From: Streptomyces melanogenes
Lineage (GTDB): Bacteria > Actinomycetota > Actinomycetes > Streptomycetales > Streptomycetaceae
Length of the DNA: 64,000 nt
Direction of reading: 5' to 3'
Assembly (NCBI RefSeq): GCF_014649795.1
Contig: NZ_BMTS01000004.1
Span: 310,001 to 374,000, forward strand
The position numbers and the translations under genes are program-made. Position 1 is the stretch's first letter. The number at the start of each line of letters is the position of its first letter. Below, piece after piece: positions 54,117-61,563 of the stretch. The notes below the pieces were generated by a model. That model did no database searches and was not told the origin of the DNA. It saw nothing but the letters and a program-made list of their open reading frames with translations.

Positions 54117-54953
54117 TCAGGCCGAGCGGGCTCCGCTGTGGGCGAGCAGGTCGAGCGAGAGCAGCGGGGCGGTCCTGGTGGGCGCGTCGATCACCGGGTC
54201 GCAGGCCAGCACCGCCTGGTGCAGCCGGTTCATCCGGGGGGACGGTTCGAGCCCGAGCTCGTCGCCCAGCATCCTGCGCAGCCGCTGGACGACCTCCAGC
54301 GCCTGGGTGCGCCGCCCGGAACGGCTCAGCGCCAGCATGAACTGGGCGTGCAGATTCTCGTGCGTGGGATACAGCGCGCACAGCGCGCTCAGTTCACCGA
54401 GAAGATCATGGTGCCTGCCGAGCCGGAGATCGGCGTCGATGCGCTGTTCCTGGACGCTGATCCGGGTTTCCTCCAGACCCGCCAGATGAATACGCAGAAC
54501 GGGCCCCGCCTGGACGTCGGAGAGCGCCGATCCCTCCCACAGCCCCAGGGCCGTGGAGAGCAGTTCGGAAGCGACGGCGTCGTTCTTGCCGAGTTCCGCC
54601 CTGCCCTGGCGCACGAGATCGTGGAAGAGATTGACGTCGAGTTCCTCGGGGCGGACAGCGAGCAGATATCCGCCGTCCCTGGTCTGCAGCAATTCGCGCG
54701 CCGCCTTGAGGCTGCCGATGCGCGGCACCCGCTTCAGGATGCGCCTGAGCTGCAGAACGTACGACTGGAGCGTGGAAAGCCCGGTATCCGGGGGACTTTC
54801 TCCCCACAGTTCCTCGATACAGGTCCCGACGGTGACGACTTGATTGGCGTTGAAGACGAGCAGCGCGAGGAGCTGACGCTGTTTGGGTGCGGTGGGGGCG
54901 TAATCGTGACCGTTTTCACGCACCCGCAGCGAACCGAGCACCGAGAATTCCAT
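54117..54953 (-). CDS. SARP family transcriptional activator
   Basis: A 278-residue Streptomyces antibiotic regulatory protein. Residues 15-95 are the OmpR-like winged helix (NGHDYAPTAPKQRQLLALLVFNANQVVTVGTCIEELWGE ... TLQSYVLQLRRIL). Residues 100-245 are the bacterial transcriptional activator domain. Size and layout equal the single-domain SARPs of type II polyketide clusters (ActII-ORF4 type). ATG 54953 follows GAGAGG; the longer frame to 55073 overlaps the promoter region. No in-frame TTA (bldA) codon was seen. It diverges from the SDR gene at 55170, with a repeat pair between them. Confidence 0.92.
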   Translation of the reverse strand: MEFSVLGSLRVRENGHDYAPTAPKQRQLLALLVFNANQVVTVGTCIEELWGESPPDTGLSTLQSYVLQLRRILKRVPRIGSLKAARELLQTRDGGYLLAVRPEELDVNLFHDLVRQGRAELGKNDAVASELLSTALGLWEGSALSDVQAGPVLRIHLAGLEETRISVQEQRIDADLRLGRHHDLLGELSALCALYPTHENLHAQFMLALSRSGRRTQALEVVQRLRRMLGDELGLEPSPRMNRLHQAVLACDPVIDAPTRTAPLLSLDLLAHSGARSA

Positions 54954-55055
54954 GACGACCTCTCGCTTGTTTCCCCGAATTGACGAAACCGGTGACGACC
55001 GGTGGCGCCGTTGTTCAGCGAGACTATCCCCGGGGCCCGGGTGGCTCTCCCAGGA

Positions 55056-55107
55056 GAGTTCAGGATCCGTCAACTCGCTCCATCGCGGCCCCCCATCGGG
55101 AGTTCAG
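55056..55107. promoter_or_regulatory. Repeat pair GAGTTCAG, candidate SARP binding sites
   Basis: GAGTTCAG occurs at 55056-55063 and again at 55100-55107, start to start 44 bases (four turns of 11). SARPs bind direct repeats with 11- or 22-base periodicity upstream of target promoters. The intermediate repeats are not obvious, so this is a partial match. Confidence 0.4.
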
Positions 55108-55169
55108 TCAGCCTCCCTCGGGATTCCGTAACGTCGGCCTCCGTCGACACGATCCCCGAGGAGGCACAC

Positions 55170-55907
55170 GTGCGACTCGCAGGGAAGGTCGCCATCGTCA
55201 CCGGTGGCACCAAAGGCCTGGGGTACGCGATCGCCCAGGCATACGCCAAGGAAGGGTGCCGCGTCGTCTGCGCCGCCCGCGAGCCCGACGAGGGGCGCGA
55301 ACTGCCGCCGGTGGGCGAGGGCGACCTCGCCTACCACCCCGTGGACGTCCGCGACCCGGACTCGGTGGAAGCGCTGATGCGCGGCACGTACGAGGCATAC
55401 GGCCGCCTGGACGTCCTGGTGGCCGGCGCAGGCGTCAGCCGGGCCGGTCCGGCTCAGGGGCTGGACGCCGCGCACTGGGACGACGTCATCTCCACCAATC
55501 TCAACGGTACGTTTCTGTCCGTGCGTTCAGCGGTGCCGTACCTCTTGCGCGACGGCGGGGGCCGCGTCATCACCCTGTCGTCGGCGCTGGCGACCCGGGT
55601 GGCCCCCGGCTCGTCGGCGTACGCGGCGTCGAAGGCCGGGATCGAGATGCTCACCCGGGTCGTCGCCGTCGAGCTGGCGGGCAAGCCCATCACGGTGAAC
55701 TGCCTGAGCCCGGGCTTCATCGACGAGGGGATGGGACGCCAGCTGGCCCGCAACGAAACCGTCTGGGACTACTACCGCGGCAAGATCGCGGCCGGTCGCG
55801 CCGGACGGGCCGAGGAGATAGCCGACGCCGCGCTGTTCCTGGCCGACGACGGCTCCGACTACGTCAACGGCCATGTCCTGGAGGTCAACGGCGGGCTGAG
55901 GTGGTGA
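55170..55907 (+). CDS. SDR family oxidoreductase
   Basis: A 245-residue classical short-chain dehydrogenase. The cofactor motif is TGGTKGLGYAIA at residues 11-22, NAG is replaced by AGAG, the catalytic Ser is in LSSALATRV, and YAASK supplies Tyr and Lys. It lies first in the rightward cluster operon, divergent from the SARP. In benzoisochromanequinone clusters (granaticin, medermycin) an SDR of this class reduces C-3 of the pyran precursor; this is an analogy. The start is GTG 55170 behind GAGGAGG. Confidence 0.88.
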   Translation: MRLAGKVAIVTGGTKGLGYAIAQAYAKEGCRVVCAAREPDEGRELPPVGEGDLAYHPVDVRDPDSVEALMRGTYEAYGRLDVLVAGAGVSRAGPAQGLDAAHWDDVISTNLNGTFLSVRSAVPYLLRDGGGRVITLSSALATRVAPGSSAYAASKAGIEMLTRVVAVELAGKPITVNCLSPGFIDEGMGRQLARNETVWDYYRGKIAAGRAGRAEEIADAALFLADDGSDYVNGHVLEVNGGLRW

Positions 55908-55999
55908 CCCACGACCACCCCGGCCCGTACCCCTTGCGCGCTGCCGACCGGCACCACTCGTAATTCCTGAAAAACCGTCAGACAAGGAGATCGACAGCC

Positions 56000-56041
56000 A
56001 TGTCCCCATGGACCAAAGCGACTTGGGCGGAGGCCTCGTGA
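56000..56041 (+). other. 13-codon leader ORF overlapping the next start (GTGA)
   Basis: ATG 56000 has AAGGAG at 55984-55989 with a 10-base spacer, the best ribosome binding site in this gap. It encodes 13 residues (MSPWTKATWAEAS) and stops at TGA 56039-56041, which overlaps the GTG start of the reductase at 56038. Leader peptide or decayed start; translation is not proven. Confidence 0.45.
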
Positions 56042-56952
56042 AGGCACTGGTGTCCGGTGACTCCGGACTGCGCCTCGACTCGGTCGCCGAGCCCGAGCCG
56101 CGCCCCGACCAGGCGCTCGTCGAGGTGCACGCGATCGCCGTCAACCGCGGTGAGCTCGCACTGATGGGGCAGCTCCCGCCGGGGTCCCGGCTCGGCTGGG
56201 ATGTGGCGGGCACGGTCCTGCGCGCTGCCGCCGACGGGACCGGACCCGCGGCCGGAACCCGCGTCACCGCTCTCGCCGAACGCGACGGCTGGGCCGAGCG
56301 GATAGCCCTGTCGCCCACCCGGCTCACCCCCGTGCCCGACGGCCTGGACTGGCCCGCCGCCGCGGCCCTGCCGGTGGCGGGACTGACCGCGCTGTACGCG
56401 CTGGAGTACGCGGGACCGCTGCTCGGCCGGTCCGTGGTGATCACCGGCGCGGGCGGCGGAGTGGGCCGGATGCTGGTGCAGCTCGCCGCCGCCGCGGGCG
56501 CCGAGGTCATCGCCCAGGTCGGCTCCCCGGGCCGTGCGGAGGGCCTGCGGTCCCTGGGCGCCCACACCGTCGAGACGTACGAGGAGGGCGACGCCGGAGG
56601 TCCGGTGGACGTGCTGGTCGACAGCGTCGGCGGGCGGGTGCTCGCCGGTGCCTTCGGGCGGGTGCGGCCGGGCGGCACGGTCGTCTGCTACGGCAACACC
56701 GTGCGCGAGGAACTGCGGCTGCCGCTGGACTGGGGCCATGCGCGCCCCGGACTGCGGATCAGCTACCTCCACCTCTTCGACGAGGTGACCCGCCGCAGCG
56801 TCGCCCGCGACCTCGCCTCGCTGGTGCGCCTGGTGGCCGAGGGGCGGCTCACGCCCGAGGTCGCGGCGGTCGGGTCCTGGAGCGATCCCGAGCCCGCGCT
56901 CGACGCGCTGCGGCAGCGGCAGGCCAACGGCAAGGTCGTCCTCACCCTCTGA
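56038..56952 (+). CDS. Medium-chain dehydrogenase/reductase (quinone/enoyl reductase, ActVI-ORF2-like)
   Basis: A 304-residue MDR family enzyme without structural zinc cysteines. The NADPH motif is ITGAGGGVGRML near residue 138 and the N-terminus is MKALVSGDSGLRL. It resembles the enoyl reductases such as ActVI-ORF2 that act late in pyran-ring formation. The start is GTG 56038, which matches the family start and overlaps a 13-codon leader. The upstream codons at 56000 and 56008 are out of frame or non-conserved. It lies 130 bases after the SDR gene and is followed by a terminator. Confidence 0.85.
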   Translation: MKALVSGDSGLRLDSVAEPEPRPDQALVEVHAIAVNRGELALMGQLPPGSRLGWDVAGTVLRAAADGTGPAAGTRVTALAERDGWAERIALSPTRLTPVPDGLDWPAAAALPVAGLTALYALEYAGPLLGRSVVITGAGGGVGRMLVQLAAAAGAEVIAQVGSPGRAEGLRSLGAHTVETYEEGDAGGPVDVLVDSVGGRVLAGAFGRVRPGGTVVCYGNTVREELRLPLDWGHARPGLRISYLHLFDEVTRRSVARDLASLVRLVAEGRLTPEVAAVGSWSDPEPALDALRQRQANGKVVLTL

Positions 56953-56966
56953 GACCTTCCTTCCCC

Positions 56967-57000
56967 GGGGCCCGGCGGTTTGTGCGGACCGCCGGGCCCC
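56967..57000 (+). terminator. Hairpin terminator after the reductase gene
   Basis: GGGGCCCGGCGGT at 56967-56979 pairs perfectly with ACCGCCGGGCCCC at 56988-57000 around an 8-base loop, 15 bases past the reductase stop. It would separate the reductase and cyclase messages, at least in part. Confidence 0.75.
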
Positions 57001-57050
57001 CACCCCTGCCGTGACGCGCCCCGGAGTCCTCCAGCCGTCGGTCACCGGCG

Positions 57051-57073
57051 CACCTCCTGTCCTCCAGGAGGTG
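57051..57073 (+). promoter_or_regulatory. Hairpin sequestering the cyclase ribosome binding site
   Basis: CACCTCCTG at 57051-57059 and CAGGAGGTG at 57065-57073 form a perfect 9-bp stem with loop TCCTC. The right arm contains AGGAGG (57066-57071), the Shine-Dalgarno for GTG 57082. Opening the stem would be required for translation. Confidence 0.55.
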
Positions 57074-57081
57074 TGGCCACC

Positions 57082-58050
57082 GTGGAAGGCATGAGCCTGC
57101 CATCCACAGCGTCCTCCGACAGCCCCGTCTCCCAGGTACCGCCGCCGCGCGTGGAGGAGGTGGCCGACCGGATCTTCGCGTACGTCCAGCCCGACGGAGG
57201 CTGGTGCCTGAACAACGCCGGGATCCTGGCCGGCCCCCACTCGGTGGCGCTCGTCGACACCGCGGCCACCGAGGCCAGGGCCCGCGCCCTGCGCGCCGCC
57301 GCGCTCGAACGCGGCGGCGCCGAACCGCGGACCGTCCTGAACACCCACCACCACGGCGACCACACCTTCGGCAACGCCGTCGCCGCCCCGCACGCCACCG
57401 TCATCGCGCACACGCACACCCGCGCCGAGATGGCCGAGAAGGGCGAGGGCCTCAAGCACGTGTGGCCCGACACCCCCTGGGGCGACCTCGGCGACCTCGG
57501 CCGCTCGCTGCCGATGGTGACCTTCGAGGACCGGCTGACGGTGTACGTCGACGACCTTGCGGTCGAGCTGATGTACGTGGGCCCGGCGCACTCCAGCAAC
57601 GACGTGGTGGTGTGGGTGCCCGAGCACCGGGTGCTGTTCGCGGGCGACGTCCTGATGCCCGGGTGCACGCCGTTCCTGCTCGCCGGGTCGATCGTCGGCT
57701 CCCTGGAGGCGATCACGCGGCTGCGGGCGCTTGGGCCCCGTACCGTCGTGGGCGGGCACGGCCCGGTGGCCGGGCCCGAGGCACTCGACGAGGCGGAGGC
57801 GTATCTGCGCTGGCTGCAGAAGGTCGCCACGGAGGGGGTCGACGCGGGACTCACCCCGTTCGAGGCGGCCCGCGACACCCCGCTCGGCGCGCACGCGGAA
57901 CTGCGCGACCCGGAGCGGCTGGTGGCCAATCTGCACCGCGCCTACTCCGAGGCGCTCGGCAACCCCCTGGACACCCAGATCCGCTCGGCCCCGGTGATGG
58001 GCGAGATGGCCCGCCTCAACGGCGGCCAGGCCCTGGCCTGTCTGGCCTGA
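57082..58050 (+). CDS. Metallo-beta-lactamase-fold cyclase (ActIV-like)
   Basis: A 322-residue protein with the MBL metal motif NTHHHGDHTFGN near residue 90 and the downstream HS, GD (FAGDVLMPG) and VVGGHGPV ligands. Overall sequence, including the N-terminal YVQPDGGWCLNNAG and the C-terminal NGGQALACLA, strongly resembles my recollection of ActIV, the second-ring cyclase/dehydratase of actinorhodin. This is the best evidence that the cluster makes an aromatic polyketide. The start is GTG 57082 with AGGAGG ten bases upstream; ATG 57091 is an alternative. The ribosome binding site is inside a hairpin. Confidence 0.85.
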   Translation: MEGMSLPSTASSDSPVSQVPPPRVEEVADRIFAYVQPDGGWCLNNAGILAGPHSVALVDTAATEARARALRAAALERGGAEPRTVLNTHHHGDHTFGNAVAAPHATVIAHTHTRAEMAEKGEGLKHVWPDTPWGDLGDLGRSLPMVTFEDRLTVYVDDLAVELMYVGPAHSSNDVVVWVPEHRVLFAGDVLMPGCTPFLLAGSIVGSLEAITRLRALGPRTVVGGHGPVAGPEALDEAEAYLRWLQKVATEGVDAGLTPFEAARDTPLGAHAELRDPERLVANLHRAYSEALGNPLDTQIRSAPVMGEMARLNGGQALACLA

Positions 58051-58066
58051 AGGTAAACGCACGCAG

Positions 58067-58095
58067 TCGCCCCGCCGGTCGAACCGGCGGGGCGA
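58067..58095. terminator. Bidirectional hairpin terminator
   Basis: TCGCCCCGCCGGT at 58067-58079 and ACCGGCGGGGCGA at 58083-58095 form a perfect 13-bp stem with a 3-base loop. It separates the convergent cyclase and flavin reductase genes. Confidence 0.8.
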
Positions 58096-58116
58096 AGCCA
58101 TGCGCGGGCGCAGGCG

Positions 58117-58659
58117 CTAGCCGCGCTCGCCAGACCCCTCGGAGGAGGGTGCGACGGTGTGCAGGGCGCCCCGGTGGAAGACCAGGGGCGGGCGGGCGGC
58201 GTCCACCCCGAGACCCACCACTTCGGCGACGGCGAAGAAGTGGTCGCCGAGCCGCTGGACCTGGCGCACCAGACAGTCCAGCCAGGCGGTGGTGCCCGGC
58301 AGCACCGGGTTGCCGTGCGGCGACTCCCACCACGTCAGACCGGCGAACTTGCTCGCGGTGTCACCCGGTCCGCCGCTCTTGGCGAAGCGCGCGCACAGCT
58401 CCTGCTGGTCGTGGGCGAGGATGTTGACGGTGAAGGACCCCGCCTCGCTCATCGGCGGCCAGCTCACCGACTTCTCGTCGATGAAGATCCCTACGAGGGG
58501 CGGTTCGAGCGACACCGACACGAACGACCCCACCACAAGTCCGGCGGGCCCGGCCGCCGTCGCCGCGGTGACCACGGTGACGGGGCTCGGGACGTGGCCG
58601 AGTATGTGCCGGAACAGCTGCGGCTCCACGAACGCACCCACAGGCGGTGCCCAGGACAT
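58117..58659 (-). CDS. Flavin reductase family protein (ActVB-like)
   Basis: A 180-residue flavin-binding protein. The flavin_reduct domain covers residues 12-160: PSPVTVVTAA, VVGSFVSVSLEPPLVGIFI and SFTVNILAHDQQELCARFA are typical. Homologues such as ActVB supply reduced FMN to partner monooxygenases. A candidate partner is the luciferase-like monooxygenase at 61564. The ATG at 58659 begins the conserved region. It is transcribed alone on the minus strand, between a convergent cyclase and a divergent phosphotransferase. Confidence 0.9.
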   Translation of the reverse strand: MSWAPPVGAFVEPQLFRHILGHVPSPVTVVTAATAAGPAGLVVGSFVSVSLEPPLVGIFIDEKSVSWPPMSEAGSFTVNILAHDQQELCARFAKSGGPGDTASKFAGLTWWESPHGNPVLPGTTAWLDCLVRQVQRLGDHFFAVAEVVGLGVDAARPPLVFHRGALHTVAPSSEGSGERG

Positions 58660-58852
58660 GTCGACCTCCTCAATGGTGTTCTCCGGTCAACAGCCATGCT
58701 GGGGGAGGTGGTTGGGGAACCGGTCGGAGGCGGATGCAGAGCCGCCGATGAGCGCGTCGGGCCGCCCCCGGCGTCGCCGTTCATCCTCCATCCGGTCCCC
58801 ATCGGCCGCGAAGACCATGGGGGACACCCGTATATGGATGGAGGAGCCGGCC

Positions 58853-59926
58853 ATGCCCGTGCCCCAGCAACGTGATCCCGAACTCACCCGCAAACATCTG
58901 ACGACCTGGCTCGCCGAACGGCTGCCCGAGGCGGCGGACCTGCGCGTCCGCGTCGAGGTGCCCGAGGGCCTCGGCTTCTCCAACGAGACGCTGCTCGTGG
59001 ACACCAAGTGGGGGCCACAGGGCTCCGAGGAGCACCGCCGCCTGGTCGTCCGGGTCGCCCCCACCCGCTACCGGGTGATGCCGGGCTCCCGGCTCGACGA
59101 GGAGTACCGCGTCCTCGACGCCCTGCGCGACACCGACGTTCCGGTGCCCGGCGTCGTCGGCTTCGAGCCCGACCCCGGACTGCTCGGCGCGCCCTTCTAC
59201 GCCATGGACCGCGTCGAGGGCTGGGTCCCGCCGGACCTGCCCTCGTACCACCGCGACGGCGGACCTGTGTCCGCGCTGGACGAAGGCAGCCGCGCGGCGG
59301 TGTGGTGGGGCGGTGTGGAGGCGCTGCACCGCATCCACCGCCTCGACGCCAGTGCGCTCGGCCTCGACGCCCTGCGCGAGTCGACACACGGTCCCTACGG
59401 ACTCGGCGCCCAACTCGACTACTACGAAGCCCACATGGACCACTTCGGCGGCGCGGACAGCGTCCCGGTCCGCGAGGCGCTGGCGCTGCTGCGGGACGGG
59501 CTGCCGCCCGAGCCGGAGCGGCCGAGCCTGCTGTGGGGCGACGCGCGCCTGGGCAACCTGATGTTCTCCGGGGTGGCCCCCGTGGCCGTACTGGACTGGG
59601 AGATGACCTTCCTGGGCCCCGGCGAGGCCGACCTCGGCTGGTACCTCTACCTCGACCGGCACCTCAGCGAGGGCGTCGGCGCACCCCGGCTGCCCGGGCT
59701 GCCCGGGCGCGCCGAGACGGTCCGGCGCTACGAGGAGCTGGCGGGGCGGCCCGTCGCGGCGCACATGGACTGGTACGAGGTGTTCGCGGGCTTCCGGTTC
59801 GCCCTGATCGCCTCCCGGGTGGGCCGGCTCCTGGTGGAGCACGGCCTGGTCGCCGCGGAGGCTGACGTCCCGCTGGCGCGCAACGCCGCCAACCTGCTCG
59901 CCCGCACCCTGGAACCGCTGGCCTGA
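58853..59926 (+). CDS. Aminoglycoside-phosphotransferase-fold protein
   Basis: A 357-residue kinase-like protein. The Brenner motif is LLWGDARLGNLMF (catalytic Asp and Asn kept, the usual His replaced by Trp) near residue 225, and the metal-binding DWE is in VLDWEMTFLGPGEADLGWYLY. WGD and the overall length match the phosphotransferase-family proteins common near acyl-CoA genes in actinobacteria more than true aminoglycoside kinases. ATG 58853 follows GAGGAG. Self-resistance is possible but unsupported. It is followed by the GMC oxidoreductase on the same strand. Confidence 0.86.
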   Translation: MPVPQQRDPELTRKHLTTWLAERLPEAADLRVRVEVPEGLGFSNETLLVDTKWGPQGSEEHRRLVVRVAPTRYRVMPGSRLDEEYRVLDALRDTDVPVPGVVGFEPDPGLLGAPFYAMDRVEGWVPPDLPSYHRDGGPVSALDEGSRAAVWWGGVEALHRIHRLDASALGLDALRESTHGPYGLGAQLDYYEAHMDHFGGADSVPVREALALLRDGLPPEPERPSLLWGDARLGNLMFSGVAPVAVLDWEMTFLGPGEADLGWYLYLDRHLSEGVGAPRLPGLPGRAETVRRYEELAGRPVAAHMDWYEVFAGFRFALIASRVGRLLVEHGLVAAEADVPLARNAANLLARTLEPLA

Positions 59927-59993
59927 GCCCGCGGCCCATGTTCAACTCGCCCCAACCTTACGTATGTTCCGACCCGTTCAGAGAGGCCGTCCC

Positions 59994-61463
59994 ATGGAAA
60001 CCCATCAGCACCGCACCGACGCCCTGGTCGTCGGCAGTGGTTACGCCGGATCGATCGCGGCCCTGCGGCTCGCCGAGGCCGGGGTCGCCACGATCGTCCT
60101 GGAGCGCGGCCGCCGCTGGCAGGTCGGCGCCGACGGCGACACCTTCGCCACCCAGCACCGGCCGGACGGCCGCGCTTCCTGGCTGAGCCCCAAGTCCCCG
60201 CTCACCGACCAGGCGCTCGACATCTACCCGGGTGTCCTGGAGTCCCTGGAGGGCGAGGGCCTGACGATGATCGCCGCGGCGGGCGTCGGCGGCGCCTCGC
60301 TGCTCAGCAACGGCACGATGGTCGAGCCCTCGCCCGAGCTCTTCCGCCGGGCCTTCGGGGACTTCCTCGACCAGCAGGAGATGCACGACGTCTGGTACCC
60401 GCAGGCCCGGGAGCTGATCGGCTGCTCCCCGATACCGAAGGACGTCCTCGACTCCGACTTCTACCGCTCCTCGCGCGACTTCATGGACCAGCTGGAGCGG
60501 GCGGGCATCCCCTACGACCTGGTCGACCTGGCCGTCGACTGGGACGCGATCCGCGAGGAGATGGCCGGCCGCCGCACCGCCTCGCACATCGCCGGGCTCA
60601 ACGTCTTCGGCGTCAACAGCGGCGCCCAGCGCAGCATGGACGTCACCGTCCTCGCCCGCGCCGAGGCGACGGGCCACGTCGAGGTGCGCCCGCTCAGCGT
60701 GGTCACCGGGATCCGGCCGCAGGGCGACGGCCACCTCGTCTCGTACGACGAACTCGACGAGCGCGGCACACTGGTCGCCCGGCACGAGGTGCACACCACG
60801 CACCTGGTCCTGGCGGCGGGCACGCTGGGCACCACCCGGCTGCTGCTGCGCGCCAAGGCCGCCGGACACCTGCCCGGCCTGGACGCCTCGGTGGGCACCC
60901 GGGTCGGCAACAGCGAGGTCATCACCGCCCGGACGGGGATGGCCCCCAACAACCCGGCGCAGGGCGGCCCGTGCTCGGTCATCGTCAAGGACTGGCAGGA
61001 CAACCCGCACGCCCCGGTGACCCTCCTCAACTTCCCCTGGGTGGACGCCCCGTCCGACGAGGGGTGGATCACCACCATCGGCGCCTCGCCGACCGAGCCG
61101 CTGGGCTCCTTCCGGTACGACGCCGGCAAGGACGACGTGGTCCTGAACTGGCCCGTGGAGGACCCGCGCGCGGTGCGGGCGACCCACGCGGTCCAGCACA
61201 CCCTGGACCGGCTCAACGCGGCCACCCCGGGCAGCAAGACGGCCTTCAACCGCATCGGCACCACGGGCGGCAACGTGGTGGGCGGTGTGCCGCTGGGCCT
61301 GGCCACCGCCGCCGACGGCAGTGTGCGCGGCGCGCGCAACCTGTACGTCGTCGACAGCTCGTTGCTGCACGGCTCGTCCGGCGCCGTGCCGCCCGCGCTG
61401 ACCATCTCGGCGGTCGCCGCGCGCGTGGCCTCGCTGCTGGTGGCCTCGGTCACGGGCGCCTGA
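59994..61463 (+). CDS. GMC-like FAD oxidoreductase (cholesterol-oxidase-type), catalytic pair altered
   Basis: A 489-residue flavoprotein. The FAD site VVGSGYAGSIAALRLAEAG lies at residues 11-29, and the C-terminal LYVVDSSLLHGSSGAVPPALTISAVAA matches the final FAD motif of cholesterol oxidases. In that family the active His stands in HPLGG and the Asn in NPFVTITA; here the aligned segments read NVVGGVPLG and VPPALTIS, so both residues seem replaced. ATG 59994 follows GAGAGG. It probably acts on a cluster intermediate rather than a sterol. The gap from the phosphotransferase is 67 bases. Confidence 0.85.
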   Translation: METHQHRTDALVVGSGYAGSIAALRLAEAGVATIVLERGRRWQVGADGDTFATQHRPDGRASWLSPKSPLTDQALDIYPGVLESLEGEGLTMIAAAGVGGASLLSNGTMVEPSPELFRRAFGDFLDQQEMHDVWYPQARELIGCSPIPKDVLDSDFYRSSRDFMDQLERAGIPYDLVDLAVDWDAIREEMAGRRTASHIAGLNVFGVNSGAQRSMDVTVLARAEATGHVEVRPLSVVTGIRPQGDGHLVSYDELDERGTLVARHEVHTTHLVLAAGTLGTTRLLLRAKAAGHLPGLDASVGTRVGNSEVITARTGMAPNNPAQGGPCSVIVKDWQDNPHAPVTLLNFPWVDAPSDEGWITTIGASPTEPLGSFRYDAGKDDVVLNWPVEDPRAVRATHAVQHTLDRLNAATPGSKTAFNRIGTTGGNVVGGVPLGLATAADGSVRGARNLYVVDSSLLHGSSGAVPPALTISAVAARVASLLVASVTGA

Positions 61464-61493
61464 CCCGCCGATCGCTTCGGCGGACATACGAGA

Positions 61494-61524
61494 GGGGCTC
61501 CCCCGATGGTTTCGGGGGAGCCCC
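61494..61524. terminator. Bidirectional hairpin terminator
   Basis: GGGGCTCCCCCGA at 61494-61506 and TCGGGGGAGCCCC at 61512-61524 form a perfect 13-bp stem with a 5-base loop, followed by TTCCTC. It separates the convergent GMC and luciferase-like genes. Confidence 0.85.
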
Positions 61525-61563
61525 TTCCTCGTGCCCGCGCGCGTGGCGCGAAGTGCCGTGTGT

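Noticed and set aside
54896..54905. TTA (bldA) codon in the SARP gene
   Set aside because: The TAA seen on the plus strand falls across GAT-TAC codons and is out of frame; no in-frame TTA was found.
56008..56037. ATG 56008 as start of the ActVI-2-like reductase
   Set aside because: The AAGGAG is 18 bases away and the extra ten residues are not family-like; GTG 56038 matches the family N-terminus.
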